Translations under genes and position numbers: made by a program
The notes under the pieces: model-generated
Told to the model about the DNA's origin: nothing
Databases searched by the model: none
Seen by the model: the letters and a program-made list of their open reading frames with translations, nothing else
Shown: positions 37,571 to 49,914 of the stretch, piece by piece
Position numbering within the stretch: position 1 is the first letter of the stretch
Layout of the letters: the number at the start of each line of letters is the position of its first letter
Source: Norana najaformis
Lineage: Eukaryota; Annelida; Clitellata; Crassiclitellata; Hormogastridae
Direction of reading: 5' to 3'
DNA: 64,000 bases
NCBI GenBank assembly: GCA_964023275.1
Contig: OZ029918.1
Coordinates: forward strand, 13,896,355-13,960,354

Positions 37571-38159
37571 AAACCGATGACGCAGAAAAATCAAACCCGA
37601 AATTGGGTCAGTTTCCAGACGAGTAGTCCGTTTCTAGAAGAGGCTGGTTTACAAGTCATCTGAACGACTTCGGAAGACTTGAGTGAAGTTCTAAAAGAAA
37701 AGTCTAAGAAAATAGGAAAATATCATCAAGCAGAGGCAATAAATGAAGGCGTCGTCTGAAGTGACACGTGTTCGGCTTTTTCGATCGTTAAATTTCGACT
37801 AAACTTTTCCAACGGATTATGGTTTTTACTCTGTCCCTATCTGTCTCTGCCTGTCTGACTCTCTTCTCTGTCTCTGTGTCTCTCCGTTCTGGTTTTACTG
37901 TAGGGGTCTATATAGGTCTACGGTTTCGCTTTAAGCAACCGTCGTTTGATACCTTGAGGATTATGATTACGCGCTGTGTAAGTCACTATAGATTAAATTA
38001 GATCAGATAAAAACGTGACTCCGTAAAATCAGGATACCTTATCGTAAACAATCCACAAAACTGCCGCTTTGTCGCTCAATTGAATATGACGGCGCTAAAT
38101 AAATTTAAGCTTTACGATATCTGTGACGTCATCTATAATGAAATTTAGATGACGTCATT

Positions 38160-38298
38160 CAGCGCTGTCTGAGAAAACGAGCCTTGGATCGAGTCGAAGG
38201 GGAGACTCTGGAGCTGAGGGGAACACCAAGATGCTGCTGCTGAAGGGGAATGGGACGTATTAATGGCAGGAGGATGACAACCATTTCACCTCGCTCAG
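38160..38298 (+). other. Possible 5' untranslated exon of the TSSK gene
   Basis: Sequence of normal complexity ends in a consensus donor (CTCAG|gtgagc at 38299). A fitting acceptor (ctttgacaacag) lies at about 38579, just upstream of the TSSK start. The exon's left edge is unknown. Confidence 0.3.
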
Positions 38299-38622
38299 GT
38301 GAGCATTCTACCATTGTCTGCGAAATACTCCGCCCCGCCACGTTGCATTCAGTCACCACCTAATAAAGGTCAAAGGTTCCACTTCTTCCCAAAGTCGCCT
38401 ATCTGTTCGTCCCTATTTCGGGGCATGCACGTCTGCCTCGTCCCTCGGAGCGACAGTTCAGCGAACAGCATCTCGTCAGGACTACAGCAAGGACCAGCCT
38501 CTCCGTCAGGAAGTCGGTAATGAGCACTCGATGTACGTCGACCCCGAAAGACTTCAACTGCCACTCCTTTGACAACAGGAAGCGGTTAAATGGTAAAGTA
38601 TCCGCTACTATTCGCTGCCAAG

Positions 38623-40570
38623 ATGGCCTACATGGAGGGCAGCATCAACTTAGAGGCGATGTTTCACAAGAACGGCTACAAGCTCGGAGATAAGCTCGGG
38701 AAAGGCTCGTTCGCCGTCGTCAAGAAAGCCGTACACATAGCAACCGGAAAGGAAATGGCAGTGAAGATCGTAGACCACAACCTGGCAACAAAGGAGTTTC
38801 TCGAGAAGTTTCTGTCGCGAGAGCTGAACATCATCCGCACCCTGAAACACCCGAATATTATCGACGTTGAGAAGATCGTTCGTATTGGACCTTTCACCTG
38901 CGTCATCATGGAACAGGCGAAGAAGGGAGACTTGCTGGAACACATCCTCAGTCGTGGATCGCTCATCGAAAAAGAAGCTAAGAAGATTTTCCACGGAGTA
39001 GTCAAGGCTCTACAGGCAAGCCAGTTAAATTATCAGATTTTTCTGCGCAATAGGCCTACAGTCCTTCACTGACCCGGGTAACCCATGAAGTTAAAGCGTA
39101 CGCCGCGGCACTTCGGTTCAAGAGGAAGCCAGTTCACATATCGATCATAACTCGAAGATTTGTATTTCGGTCTAGGCCCGTCTGCAGGGACCCCAAAATG
39201 GCGTTCCTACCACTCAAGGATTGACGAAGCATCTCAACTAAATATTCACTGAAAATGAATGGATCGAAGCTCTACAAAAGCGTATATTTGTACCATCTGT
39301 CCTAGACTTCCGCTGCTTGAATTCTCTTCTCTGTGTACTGGCAATAGTCTGTGTGAAACTAAGCTACGGCCACATCCATGTGTAGTAAAATTAAGACTGT
39401 CTATTCTTAATTACTCAAGCCTACTTACTTACTTTACCTTGACTTGCCTTACCTTAGTTCAGCTTACCTTAACATTTTTGCTAGCTAACGATTGCGTTAG
39501 TTCATCATATCCTACCTTTACTAACCTTCTTGTTCGCTTTCCATTTACAAGTTATTTTCTCTAGTATACGTCCTCCTCTGCGATACGTTTCATACTTAAA
39601 TTCAAAGAAAGCATTCGCGAAAAATCATATCCATTTGGTCGTTTTATCTAGTATTACTATTAGTATGACTGCGACTGCAACTTTCAAAACCATACCTTGC
39701 AAACGCCCAAAGCCGTCTCCACTAGGCGTGCTTCTCCTGCGCCGTGCATGACCCTTTGCTTCACCTTCGATCAGAAATTAATCCGTTCTAAGAATGTTTT
39801 AGAAACGTCTGTCGCAACAGGGTACCAACCCCGTAACCCCGCAATGCGGGAGAGCCGGGCCAAGAGGGACCGAACATTTTGCTTCACGTTATTTTATGTT
39901 GATAATTTCTAACAAATATTTCATTTGGTCTGGACTTTTCCGAGTTTGATTTCTTTAGCGTCGCACTAAGCATTAAGCAATATGAATTTCAGTCGCAGGC
40001 GTGTATGTCGATGAATCAGGTAGTATGTGAAAATTAGCTTCAGATGAACAGAAAATCTGAGAATGCTCTTCATGTCCGCTTCGAGTATGCACCGGTTACA
40101 TCCCGAGTGCACCCTGGACGATTAAAGCATATGGGCTGGTGGATACTTTTACACAGCGCTTCAGACATCATTTGCCTGCGTCTGAATGTGTCATCCTTAC
40201 GAACATCATTTAGCAAAGGGAGGAAGATTGTTGCTACTGAGTACATGCTTGAGGAAGCGCTACATAAATTAAATATTGCATTACAGTGACTACGGAATGC
40301 TACATTTAAACAAAACCCATGATCGATCCAATCTTACCCTGATCCATCCAATCCGCTGCCTTCCCATTCCTCTAAACTTAAACATAACACACCGTAAGAC
40401 TTCCTCTGTCTCCTTCTCACTAGTTTCTAGAGGTCTGGCAAAAGTGGTTTTGTTCTTCACTTGATATCTCTTGACAACCTCTCTGTCTTGCACAGCGCTC
40501 GTCAATAAGCTGGTGCCCTGCCCTTAGCTTTCAAGTAACGCTTTAGAAATTCTTGAGGTTACGATTACGC

Positions 40571-40622
<52 letters not shown>

Positions 40623-41455
40623 GCAGCAGAAAAACAATCGCTTCCACAGCACTTTTGCTCAATCTGATTTTGCCGCGATAAATGGAAATCATTTAAGCGC
40701 TGAGGACAAAAATAATAATCTCATAAATAGGCACAAATAATTTACCATTAATTTTAAGAGGCCAATTCTTCGTGTTTGCAGGAGCCCACAGCGACGCCAC
40801 CAGTCTGTCGGTCATGCTTACTTACTTACCTGCTTATCTACCTATTTACTTATTAGTTATTTATATACTTACATGACTTACTCACTTACTTATCTACTTG
40901 CATACCTACCTACATGCCTACCTATCTACCTACCTACCTACTTACTTATTTACTCACTCACTTTCTTACTTGGTTGCTTACTAATGTGCTTGTTAATTGC
41001 AGTTTTGCCACTTAAGCAACATAGCGCACCGTGATCTCAAGTGCGAGAATGTTCTGCTGGACGAGAACTTTGAGGCGAAGCTGTCGGACTTTGGTTTCGC
41101 CCGGTCCGTCGTCGATCAGGTGACACAGCGCCGGCTGCTGAGCAAGACTTACTGCGGAAGCGCAGCCTACGTGGCGCCGGAAGTGCTCAAGGGAACGCCC
41201 TACAACCCGATGTTGTCCGACGCATGGAGCTTAGGCGTCATCCTCTTCATCGCCGTCACCGGTCTGATGCCCTTCGACGATTCGGACCTTCCGAAGATGC
41301 TGCAGGTCCAGGTCAAGAAAAAGTGGACATTTCCAAGCGCCAAGAAGGACCTAATCAGTCAAGCATGTCAGCAGCTGATCCGACGAATGCTCGAACCGGA
41401 CGTGATGCTGCGCATAACCGTCAATCAGTTAGCAACAAATGAATGGCTCCGATGA
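38623..41455 (+). CDS. Testis-specific serine/threonine kinase (TSSK family)
   Basis: Protein kinase of the CAMK-like TSSK family, which in animals acts in late spermatogenesis. Two exons, 38623-39015 and 41003-41455, join in phase 0 to give 281 residues, about the size of TSSK3/6, with no long C-terminal tail. Kinase landmarks: glycine loop GKGSFAVV (26-33), VAIK-type lysine K48, helix C E67, catalytic HRDLKCEN (140-147), DFG (160-162), then a YCGSAAYVAPE activation segment and SDAWSLG in helix F. TGLMPFDDSDLPKML is typical of TSSKs. The ATG at 38623 has the best Kozak context (AAGATGG); an in-frame ATG at 38590 and another at 38632 flank it. The intron uses a GC donor (CTACAG|GCAAGC). An AATAAA at 41641 would end the transcript. 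The subtype is not assigned. Confidence 0.9.
40225..40290 (+). mobile_element. LINE/SINE 3' tail fragment
   Basis: The motif cttgaggaagcgctacataaatta matches the tail shared by the LINE ends in this window. It lies in the TSSK intron. Confidence 0.5.
40485..40622 (+). mobile_element. SINE-like repeat, family C, with (ATA)n
   Basis: A family C body ends cgctttagaaattcttgagg then ttacgattacgc, followed directly by a pure (ATA)n run at 40572-40622. Confidence 0.5.
40818..40985. repeat. TTAC/CTAC tetranucleotide array before a splice acceptor
   Basis: About 170 bases of CTTA/CCTA units that stop about 17 bases before the TSSK exon 2 acceptor at 41002. On the transcript strand the array is pyrimidine-rich and may serve as the polypyrimidine tract. 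Confidence 0.85.
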
Positions 41456-41640
41456 CGTCATCCATTCCTCCTAACAGTCTGCCAGTTTTTAATATCACAG
41501 CTTTAATATCCACCCACTTTTTATAGCCAACCTGTTTACTGTCATCTTTATTCATTTTGTTATCTATCTGGCCAGCTAATATGACTTCTTTTTCACTCAG
41601 GCGGCACTCTCTTATGCCATCTTCTTCGACAAAATCCTAC

Positions 41641-41646
41641 AATAAA
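41641..41646 (+). other. Candidate poly(A) signal of the TSSK gene
   Basis: AATAAA, 186 bases after the TSSK stop codon and on the same strand. Confidence 0.45.
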
Positions 41647-41655
41647 AACACCAGA

Positions 41656-42840
41656 GCATTTCCACAAATTTGATTCCAAACAGCAGCTCATTCGAAACCT
41701 AACTTGAATTTTCATATGTCGTGTTTTAAAGCATTTGTATACAAGCATTCCACACTCTCTACCTACCTACGTATATCTCTACCTATCTACGCATGACTAC
41801 CTATGTTCCATCACTTTACAGCTGCCTACCTATAGCTCTGTCTACCTATGTATACCTTCACCCAATTCCAAGATTTACCATATCTACAAAGACGCCATCC
41901 CAGCCGAAATATGTCCTCTGTATCATTCCAGCATCATCACACCATCATCCGAATCTTCTCGATTCCCAATCGTCGAGCGTGCGTCCGGACTCGTCCCTCA
42001 GTGTTACATCCCAGCAGCTAACCAACTGACCCGGCCAGTGAACCCACTCCCCTTTGACTCCACTAAACTCAACAATGCCAGCAAAAAGCGAATACTATAA
42101 AGAAATAAATACGCTTAAGAGTAGTTACGACGAATTTTGATACCAAGTGGAAACGAAGATAAGATCGACTACATTTACAACTCGCAAAGAAACGACGGAT
42201 GTTCAACGCACATTGCCTTGCAAAAACTATAACTATCGTGAGACTTATTAGGTAGATATTAGACAAAATATTATCAAGCTAGATTAAAAAATCAAAGTAT
42301 ATGCCCATGTGTACTGTAAACTGATTTCCATCAAGAATATTTTGTATGGTTAAATTATTTAATGTAGTTTATGAAATAAATGAAAATTAGTCTGCGTCTG
42401 CGTTGACACAGATTATTTTAGATACGACTGCGCATTAGTTGATCTCTAGTTATTCATATATTTTTTCTATGGCTTAAAGTATGCCTTTGTGAGGAATGGC
42501 TAGTCTTTCTATAGAAAATGTCGGCTTATCATATATAGGCCTACATTCTGAAGGACCTTGTGCATGTAGGTAAATGAGTTTCAGCTACCACATTTCTCTA
42601 CAGTCCGGCTTGACAAGGTTACAGTAAAGGCACGCATCGTCTTCAATGTGGCGATAGCTTTTTATCCGGGAGAAACGCTGAATCAGTTAATTTCTCAAGG
42701 ACAAAAGCAGCAACTAGCTCGAACTTGCCGACTTCCCAATTCTTTTCAGAAACTCAAATTCCATTCATATGAGATGTCGCTGAAATGTATTTCCAAGGAC
42801 ATGTATACCATCAAAAGACTGGCAATTGTGGAGTGATTTG
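41656..42840. other. No gene recognised
   Basis: Holds a CTAC-rich stretch (41755-41860) and otherwise unassigned sequence. The short plus-strand frame at 42648-42833 has no supporting features. Confidence 0.4.
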
Positions 42841-42849
42841 AACAATACT

Positions 42850-42990
42850 AAAGGACCAGCTGGTCGCATGGGAACCCTTAATTGGAAATGCCGATGTTAC
42901 CTACGGGGAACTGATGAGCGTTCTTACTGAAGCAGAGGCAATGCTGAATCCACGGCCGTGGAATCACCAATTTCTACAAAAGGTCAAAAG
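42850..42990 (+). pseudogene. LTR retrotransposon integrase remnant (BEL/Pao-like)
   Basis: The plus-strand frame reads ELMSVLTEAEAMLNPRPW, which fits the conserved 'LTE.E..LN.RPL' block in the C-terminal part of BEL/Pao-type integrases. Preceding text (DQLVAWEPLI) fits less well. Only about 40 codons survive; no LTR was identified. Confidence 0.45.
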
Positions 42991-43144
42991 ATAATTTCCT
43001 GGCCACAGAATGTCTGCTGTGACAGAGTGTCCGAATGCAGGACGAGGAACTGTCTATACGACGGTAGAGAACGCTCGTGCCAACGATAATGCTAGGTACA
43101 CAAAAGCCAACAAACTGACCCCGAATAAACAGTGGAGTTGACAG

Positions 43145-43490
<346 letters not shown>

Positions 43491-45479
43491 TAGCAACAAA
43501 CTGGCGACCCGCTGCGAAATCCGCCTCTGCCTCGTCTTCCATCTCTGCCGCGACTTCTCCTTGCTGCGTCCTGCAACCCTCCGTCCCTGTCACGTGGTCT
43601 TGTGACCTATGCCTCTGCCGCGTCCTGCGCTCTGCGCCTCATTCGTCCCGCGACCTCCGCCTCCGCCCCCACCCGCATCTAACGACCCACGCCTTTGTCA
43701 TGTAACGCGATCTCTCCCTCTGCCTCGGTGGGCCCGAGAGAAGTGTGGGGGTGCTCTGCCAAACCTGCGTGGCGGTGTTCTCGCAAAGGGCGAAGGAAGA
43801 GAGGGTCAGGAAGCCACGCTGGGCATCGCGGGGGCTTTATGGTGGGTAAAAATTTGATGATCTTTATTCTGCCCTCCATATACTACTGGCAGCTCAGGGC
43901 CATCTCTTAGTTTGGAAGGTGCTTAAAACCAGCCCTTACCTGATATCTGCGTATGACCACTTCCGGAAATGTGTAAATGTACATTGCGTCGATCGTTTTG
44001 TAATGAGGAAAATCCTAAATTCCAAAATTCATAAAAAAATTCCCGGATCGTTTCTGGAAGACGGGAATAGGCGCGTTCGACCAGTTAAGCTGATGTATAT
44101 CGCCAGGTAAAATTTCATGTAATTCGGTGCGAGTTCCTATAACCGATTCGTACCACAAATTGTTGCTACTGACTATAGGCTGCTAGCTCCCGAGATTATT
44201 TCCTGAAAGGATGGAGCAGGGTTGGATTTGCGTGAGTTTGGTGTGGACCCCAGGCCAAAAGTCAACGACAGACGTGATAAAATCTTAAACCTCTCCACCC
44301 GGTAACCCGGGCGCAATTCAGTATCAAGACGTTTCTAGGTAATGTTCCCACCACCGGAAACTGTTCCACTGTGGAATTTGATGCCAAAAGAAACCTAGAT
44401 TAATAGCACACCCATCATAACAGTAAAAGAGAAATTGTCTGCAAAAGTTCATCTGTATATTAGACAAGGTTTTGATTTTTTACGCACAACGACATACCAC
44501 GCTATTCTCTGTTCTTACGCTGACAAGGCAAGAGCAATGCATGCGCATAACGAATTGCGACCACAGGATATATATACATCATGCAGACCGACAGAATTAC
44601 GAGAACTTAGCCAAAATATGGTTTGTAACAGCCTCCGTCAGAAAAAGCCACTGTCAAAAGCGTGCAGTTCGCTTACTTGTCAGCCATGATATCATTTCAG
44701 CAAATTTCTTGGTAAAGTAACAAGGAGAAACAACTGATTCTGTGGTACATTCTGTGCTAAGCGGGATTGTCTGACAACCCAATGAACATGCTTTGCAGAG
44801 TTTGAATGGATACTGAGCCATCACGTTAAATCAGGACCAGTATCCATCCAACTGCCCACGTCCTCCCCCACCAATCGTACCCCTAGTTATTGTTTCGTCA
44901 CACAAAGGAGGGAGTGGCGGTTAGGGTGGGTTGTGTTTAAGCTGACAGAAATGGGAAGACAGGGGATTCGATTGATCAGGATGGGATTTCTTGAAAAGAT
45001 GAGACCAGTTTTGATTGTAATATCTGAGGAGTAATAGACAGAGTGAAAGACGGAAGGGATAAAGGAGCCGAGAATTTGCGAAATTCAGGAGGGATATCGT
45101 TGAATGAGATGGTCAGTATCTTTTATTTATATTACATTCAGCCTTAATCATAATCTAACAACTGACTAGCTATGCCTTTAAATTTCGACATCCAGGAAGA
45201 TTATCTTTTAAGTTTATTTTTAAACACTTTGGTTGTTTCCGACAAAACTTAAGCCTTATGCTCGGACACAAATTATATGTATCCTCATGGGTTTGAATAA
45301 AGGCGGGTAATTTTATTTAGCGCCTTTCAATAAGACCAAAATAATCACACGTAAAATTCCACTGCACCATTGCCATCTCCATCGCAGACAGCCACTTTCA
45401 TTGGGTTCATTCAGCCTGGAGAGGACGGCATTGTAACCAGCGAGAATTTTCCAGTACTTCCATACACGTCTGTCCCGTC
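43491..45479. other. No gene recognised
   Basis: 43500-43730 is a GC- and pyrimidine-rich stretch with loose repeats of CTCTGCCGCG and CCGCGACCTC type. The remainder to 45.4 kb shows only short unsupported frames. Confidence 0.4.
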
Positions 45480-45665
45480 TTTGGCCGGCGTTCATTCACG
45501 GCTGCTCCATCAGCAACTCTCCTACTGAGGCTTTCTTTCCCTCTAACCTGAAAACTTACCTCTTCTAATCTGCTTATGATTTTTAATGCTTCACATAACC
45601 CGGCTTCAACTGCACTTCAGAACTTTGTAAGGAAGGCATTAACAAATTTTAGTTGTACTGTAAGT
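45480..45665 (+). mobile_element. LINE 3' end fragment
   Basis: A decayed frame near 45535-45565 encodes the NLKTYLF-type C-terminus of CR1/L2 LINEs. It is followed by an aaggcattaacaaattttag tail. Confidence 0.4.
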
Positions 45666-46909
45666 GGACCATTAACTACAGTAGAAAGTAAGGGAAGTGG
45701 CAGTCGACCCTGAAGCATGAAAAATGTGTAGATAGGCTCTACCAATAGATTTAGGGCGTATCTTTTAAAGTTGGCAATCACGTATCTAATAAACTATAGC
45801 AATGTTGACTGTATTGCGAATTATCACATAATTAGCAATCAGCGATGGCTAAAAGACTTTTGAGAAGTAGTGAGAATACTATTTAAATAATTTAAATACT
45901 ATTTTAAATACTTTTCAAAAGTATTTTACCCATCACCGTTATTAATTGTAACATTGCAATCACAACAATGTATTGTGGCAATCAGTTAAGCTAGCAAGTA
46001 TTCACTGATAAACATAAAGTATACTCAAAGCAGTACCTAAGCAAGTGGTTACATAATCCAGGTTTGTATTATCTGTCATCTGGACTCAAAACTCTTTTTC
46101 TGCTCACAACAAACATTTGACTTAATCAATGTTTTCTGTTCAGATCAAGCGCACTGACAAAATACTTGAGGAAACTTGAACAGCGGATTTTACGTTTCAA
46201 AAACACTGCAGTAGAGTTCTCTGAAAGATGACGTTTAAAAAGATGCATGGATTCATATCCTAAATAAATCAATTGCAGCAAACACTCAATCATTGGCAGT
46301 TAATGTGGAAAGCGTAATTTCTGTAAAAAGATACAAATTTTGGTGTAAACTTCTCAACAATAGGGACCCAGCTAGACTTTCTTCACTTCCTAGGTTTTGC
46401 TCCACACATAAATAAAGTTGCTTGGACAAGAGAGCTGTTCAACAAGTCAAACTCTCATTATTTTCAGGAAGTTAAGATCTGGGGGTTAGGATTAAACTCT
46501 AAAGGTTTGATAACAATTATTTAATGACGCCACCATATCAAGATGATTGACGTCATAAACTCTAAAGCACTTAGAGAGCTACTTGTAGGGGCAAAGGGAG
46601 CAAACATCCCATCACAGGTTCAGACCAATCCTAAACATTTATACCATGGTCAACCGCTCTTTATCTCACTTCTTCCAACTAAACCTCAAATCCTATTAGA
46701 ATCTAAATTTAATAGGGACACATTCGACCCAGTTCCCCTACAACAGTTTATGCAAATGGATAATTTAAGTTGAACTATAGCATTGACACTGAAGTTGTGA
46801 CCTTAATGTCTTAATTATGACTTCTTCAAACCTATGAGTTCATTCAGCTGTAACTGGATCAACACCAAACTTTCTTTTTATTAAACCCACAGTCTGAGGC
46901 TTTGGTGTA
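45666..46909. other. No gene recognised; 3' flank of FKBPL-like gene
   Basis: AT-rich, unassigned. TTTATT at 46877-46882 is a minus-strand AATAAA only 28 bases beyond the FKBPL-like stop, so that transcript would have a very short 3' UTR. Confidence 0.4.
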
Positions 46910-47731
46910 CTACTGGAACATTTTACTCATGGATTTGGCAAGTTCACTGGCTTCCTCTTTCAGTGCTGCCTTCACGGAAGCAAGAGATCTTGACACAGCT
47001 GCATTGTTCGGCTCAAGAGCAAGAGCTTGAATAAGATCATTCCTAGCCTTGTCGTATTCCCTGAGCTTCACAAATGCCTGAGCACGACGAAAGAGACCTT
47101 TGACATTTGCCTGATCAATCTTCAGAGCTTTTGAACAGTTTTCAACAACACCTGGAAAATATTCTGTCTGTAGCTGACACGCAGATATGTTGAGATAACA
47201 CTGGCAACGCAGTTTTGTGACTTCGCTGGCAATCTCTGGTTTCAGACTGTCCATGTCTCGAATGCACAGAAGATATTTCAACGATCGGCTAAACTTGTAG
47301 AAAGCAACTTCAAGGCTCTTGCCCTGAAAGCATTCCATTCCAATTGTCTTCAACTGAACAGCACGAGCAAGTTTCACCTCAGGTCCAAGTCGGAAAACTT
47401 CTTCAGATCGCACAAAAGTAACAAGTGTGACTTCGAGGACTAGATCAGTCAGGGAGACGAGAGGAAACTTTACAAGCACAGTGCTGCCCTCTGTCATTGT
47501 TTGGAGGATGAGATCAACGACACAGGATACGTACGTTCCGCCGAGTCCAACTACGACATCAGTTTCAGTGTCTGTTTCATAGCCCAAAGGATAAGAATTC
47601 TCTGCTGGTGCTCGCTTGTGCAAACGAATTTGGCACTTGGCAAAGTCGTTGGGGAAAGTACGGCCAGTTCCTTTGTTGATGACTATCCTTTCAAACTGAA
47701 ATGGACCAACTTTCATATGTTCACTTTCCTC
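46910..47731 (-). CDS. FKBPL: FKBPL-like FKBP/TPR co-chaperone, last exon
   Basis: FKBPL-type proteins pair a degenerate FKBP domain with TPR repeats that bind Hsp90. The exon runs on minus from an acceptor (tttctgtag) at 47732 to the stop at 46910, 273 codons. It opens EESEHMKVGPFQFERIVIN, so the ATG at 47716 is internal and upstream coding exon(s) are missing. The FKBP-like part covers about the first 110 codons (VVVGLGGTYVS, LILQTMTEG). It lacks the usual catalytic FKBP signature, as in FKBPL. TPR helices follow; the best is KGLFRRAQAFVKLREYDKAR with ALALEPNNAA. The C-terminal SMSKMFQ matches the end of FKBPL (LRKMFG in the human protein). FKBP4/5-like proteins are the alternative, but their second FKBP domain and length fit less well. 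Confidence 0.72.
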   Translation of the reverse strand, partial: EESEHMKVGPFQFERIVINKGTGRTFPNDFAKCQIRLHKRAPAENSYPLGYETDTETDVVVGLGGTYVSCVVDLILQTMTEGSTVLVKFPLVSLTDLVLEVTLVTFVRSEEVFRLGPEVKLARAVQLKTIGMECFQGKSLEVAFYKFSRSLKYLLCIRDMDSLKPEIASEVTKLRCQCYLNISACQLQTEYFPGVVENCSKALKIDQANVKGLFRRAQAFVKLREYDKARNDLIQALALEPNNAAVSRSLASVKAALKEEASELAKSMSKMFQ

Positions 47732-48119
47732 CTACAGAAACGAAAACAATCAAAATATGCTGCAAGTGATAAAGTAACCATAACTTGGTCACAGTGTATC
47801 ACTACGACTAACCGGCAGAAATTAAAAATTACCTCGAATTTCCAAGAAAAAATAATGACAATAAAAGATCATAAAATACTTCTCTATTGCATTACCTACA
47901 CTGGCTGCCTATCAAGTAGAAAGCAGTTTGAAATAAATATCACAGTTTACAAGCCCACCGCGTGAAACAAAAGGTGTCTAGCACATCAAACCAATTCCAG
48001 TCCAGTCTATTTCTAGGACGTCTGCAGATTTCTCAGTGCCATACGCGAAAGCTGCGTTTGGGAGGCAAGCTCATTCATATAAAATTATTACGTTAGCCTT
48101 GCAACATGGAAGCATATTC

Positions 48120-48255
48120 GTAATCGTAATTCCGAGATTTCTACAGCGCCCAACGAAAGCCGCACCGCAGGGACCAGCTTATTCACAGGCGCTCAGTCAA
48201 AACAAAATCGATAGGCAAAAGGGTTCGGTTCCAGGTCAAGATCCAAAAGTCAGAC
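48120..48255 (-). mobile_element. SINE-like repeat, family C
   Basis: cgtaatcgtaattccgagat followed by ttctacagcgcccaacgaaa matches 48765-48905 almost base for base over about 130 bases. Confidence 0.6.
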
Positions 48256-48297
48256 GGAGAGACAGCGTGGCAGCTACGGGGGGTGTTTCGGGTTGGA

Positions 48298-48298
48298 C

Positions 48299-48339
<41 letters not shown>

Positions 48340-48470
48340 GAGGAAGAAGGGGTGTCAGAGTACTACTGTATCTGTGAAAGAGGAATGTTTTGAGTTTCGA
48401 GTGAAAGGCCGAAGCAGAAATTGCAAGCGGTGGAGCATCGATGAGTTTGTAAGCGTTGGAAGCTAACAAC
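48298..48470 (-). mobile_element. LINE 3' fragment with (GA)n
   Basis: The minus-strand frame reads LIDAPPLAISASAFHSKLKT then FLFHRYS, the C-terminal end of a CR1/L2-type ORF2. It runs into a (GA)n block at 48302-48336. Confidence 0.5.
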
Positions 48471-48764
48471 TTAATTTCACTTAAGCTTTTAAAATATTTT
48501 TCAGTAGAAACAGAAAAATGACAATCTGGATTTATTTGCAGTTTTATTAATTTTTATAGCAAAATTTCATAATAATACCATCGTAAACAAACTCGTAGAC
48601 CGGAAGCTGTTACTCTCAAACACTATAAATAGAGAACGCTGCTCTCAAGTATAAGGAGATTTCGTAGTTCCCTTCTTAAAATATTTGATACAACAACAAA
48701 TTGTAGCGTCAGCTAGGAATAAACTCAGATCTGAAACTAAAATTTTATAGGGCCTTTCCTCGTA

Positions 48765-48905
48765 ATCGTAAGTTCGAGATTTCTACAGCGCCCAACGAAA
48801 GCCAAACCGCGGGAACCTGCTTATTCACAGGCATTCAGTCCAAACAAAATCGCTATGCAGAAAGGTTTCGATTCCAGGTTAGGATCCAAGAGTCAGACAG
48901 ACAGT
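48765..48905 (-). mobile_element. SINE-like repeat, family C
   Basis: Second of two closely spaced copies, same orientation as 48120, with the (GATTACGA)-type tail on the left. Confidence 0.6.
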
Positions 48906-49815
48906 CAAAACTCGTATAGGCACGTAAATATTAGCTGTTTTGGTGCAGTATCTTCGGGCTCCACGGACTTTGCCACGCATTAAACGTGGAAAATATCTGA
49001 TTTATAAACTGTGAGAAGATTTACAAGATTATAAAACTCAGTTAAATTGAGAATAGCAAAAAAGCCGGCAGCGTAAGCCTTTTATAGGACTACAATAGAT
49101 GTAGAAGATTAACACAGGATATACCATTCTATTAAATTCAGCAATAATTTAGTCTGAATAATATTTTTTCTCAGATTTTTTACATTTTCTTAAATTTTAC
49201 AATGTGCAACATCCGTGGCCCTCGACCTGAGCCTGCTGAAGATATTCGCTGTAATGTTCGAATGCGGCCTTGAGAAGTGAAAGGATCTTAATTTAATCAC
49301 TTATGTGTATAGTCCGACACGCCGCTTTTAACACTAGTGCTCAGAGGCGTGGATAAAGACCACGTCTTTATCAACGTTCCTACTTTACATTCGTCGCTTT
49401 CCTCGACTCGTTCTCTCTTCGGTTGGGACTTCGTATCCCACCGCTGCCACCAAATGTGAACTGTCCTTTTACTCAACCGAACACCAACTACAAGATTTAA
49501 GTGTATACTGTCAACTCACAAAACATTTCTACCTTGTACTACTTCAACCCCCTTGGCAGATACCACCATTGTGTCCTATCTTATTCGTCTAGACACTGTC
49601 CCTGTATATACATCACACACCTTAACTACTGTGCACACATACATATATACAGCAGGTGTATACTTTCACGCTCCACTAGCTAACAAAATCGTGCTTACAC
49701 CATTCTTTTGTGGATGTTGGAACCAAGTGGAAGCATTCAGATTATCTTGAAGGGGCAGTTTATGAAAAAAGCCATGACTGTGATTGATGTCATTTTCTGT
49801 TGTTTTATCATCTAG

Positions 49816-49914
49816 GGTTGTTTTGGACTTGCGGCAGCTTGGGAAAGTCCTTCAACTCTGCTCAAAAACAAGAACTCCATGTTCTACGCCTTGGCCAATG
49901 GCATCGTATCTTAA
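49816..49914 (+). other. Exon-like open frame, unassigned
   Basis: After a good acceptor (ttctgttgttttatcatctag), 32 codons read GCFGLAAAWESPSTLLKN then KNSMFYALANGIVS and stop. No partner exon or family is recognised. Confidence 0.2.

Noticed and set aside
38650..39005. Two minus-strand frames of about 110 codons over TSSK exon 1
   Set aside because: Antisense shadows of a confirmed kinase exon.
47501..47965. 154-codon plus-strand frame
   Set aside because: Antisense to the FKBPL-like exon and then AT-rich sequence; no family match.
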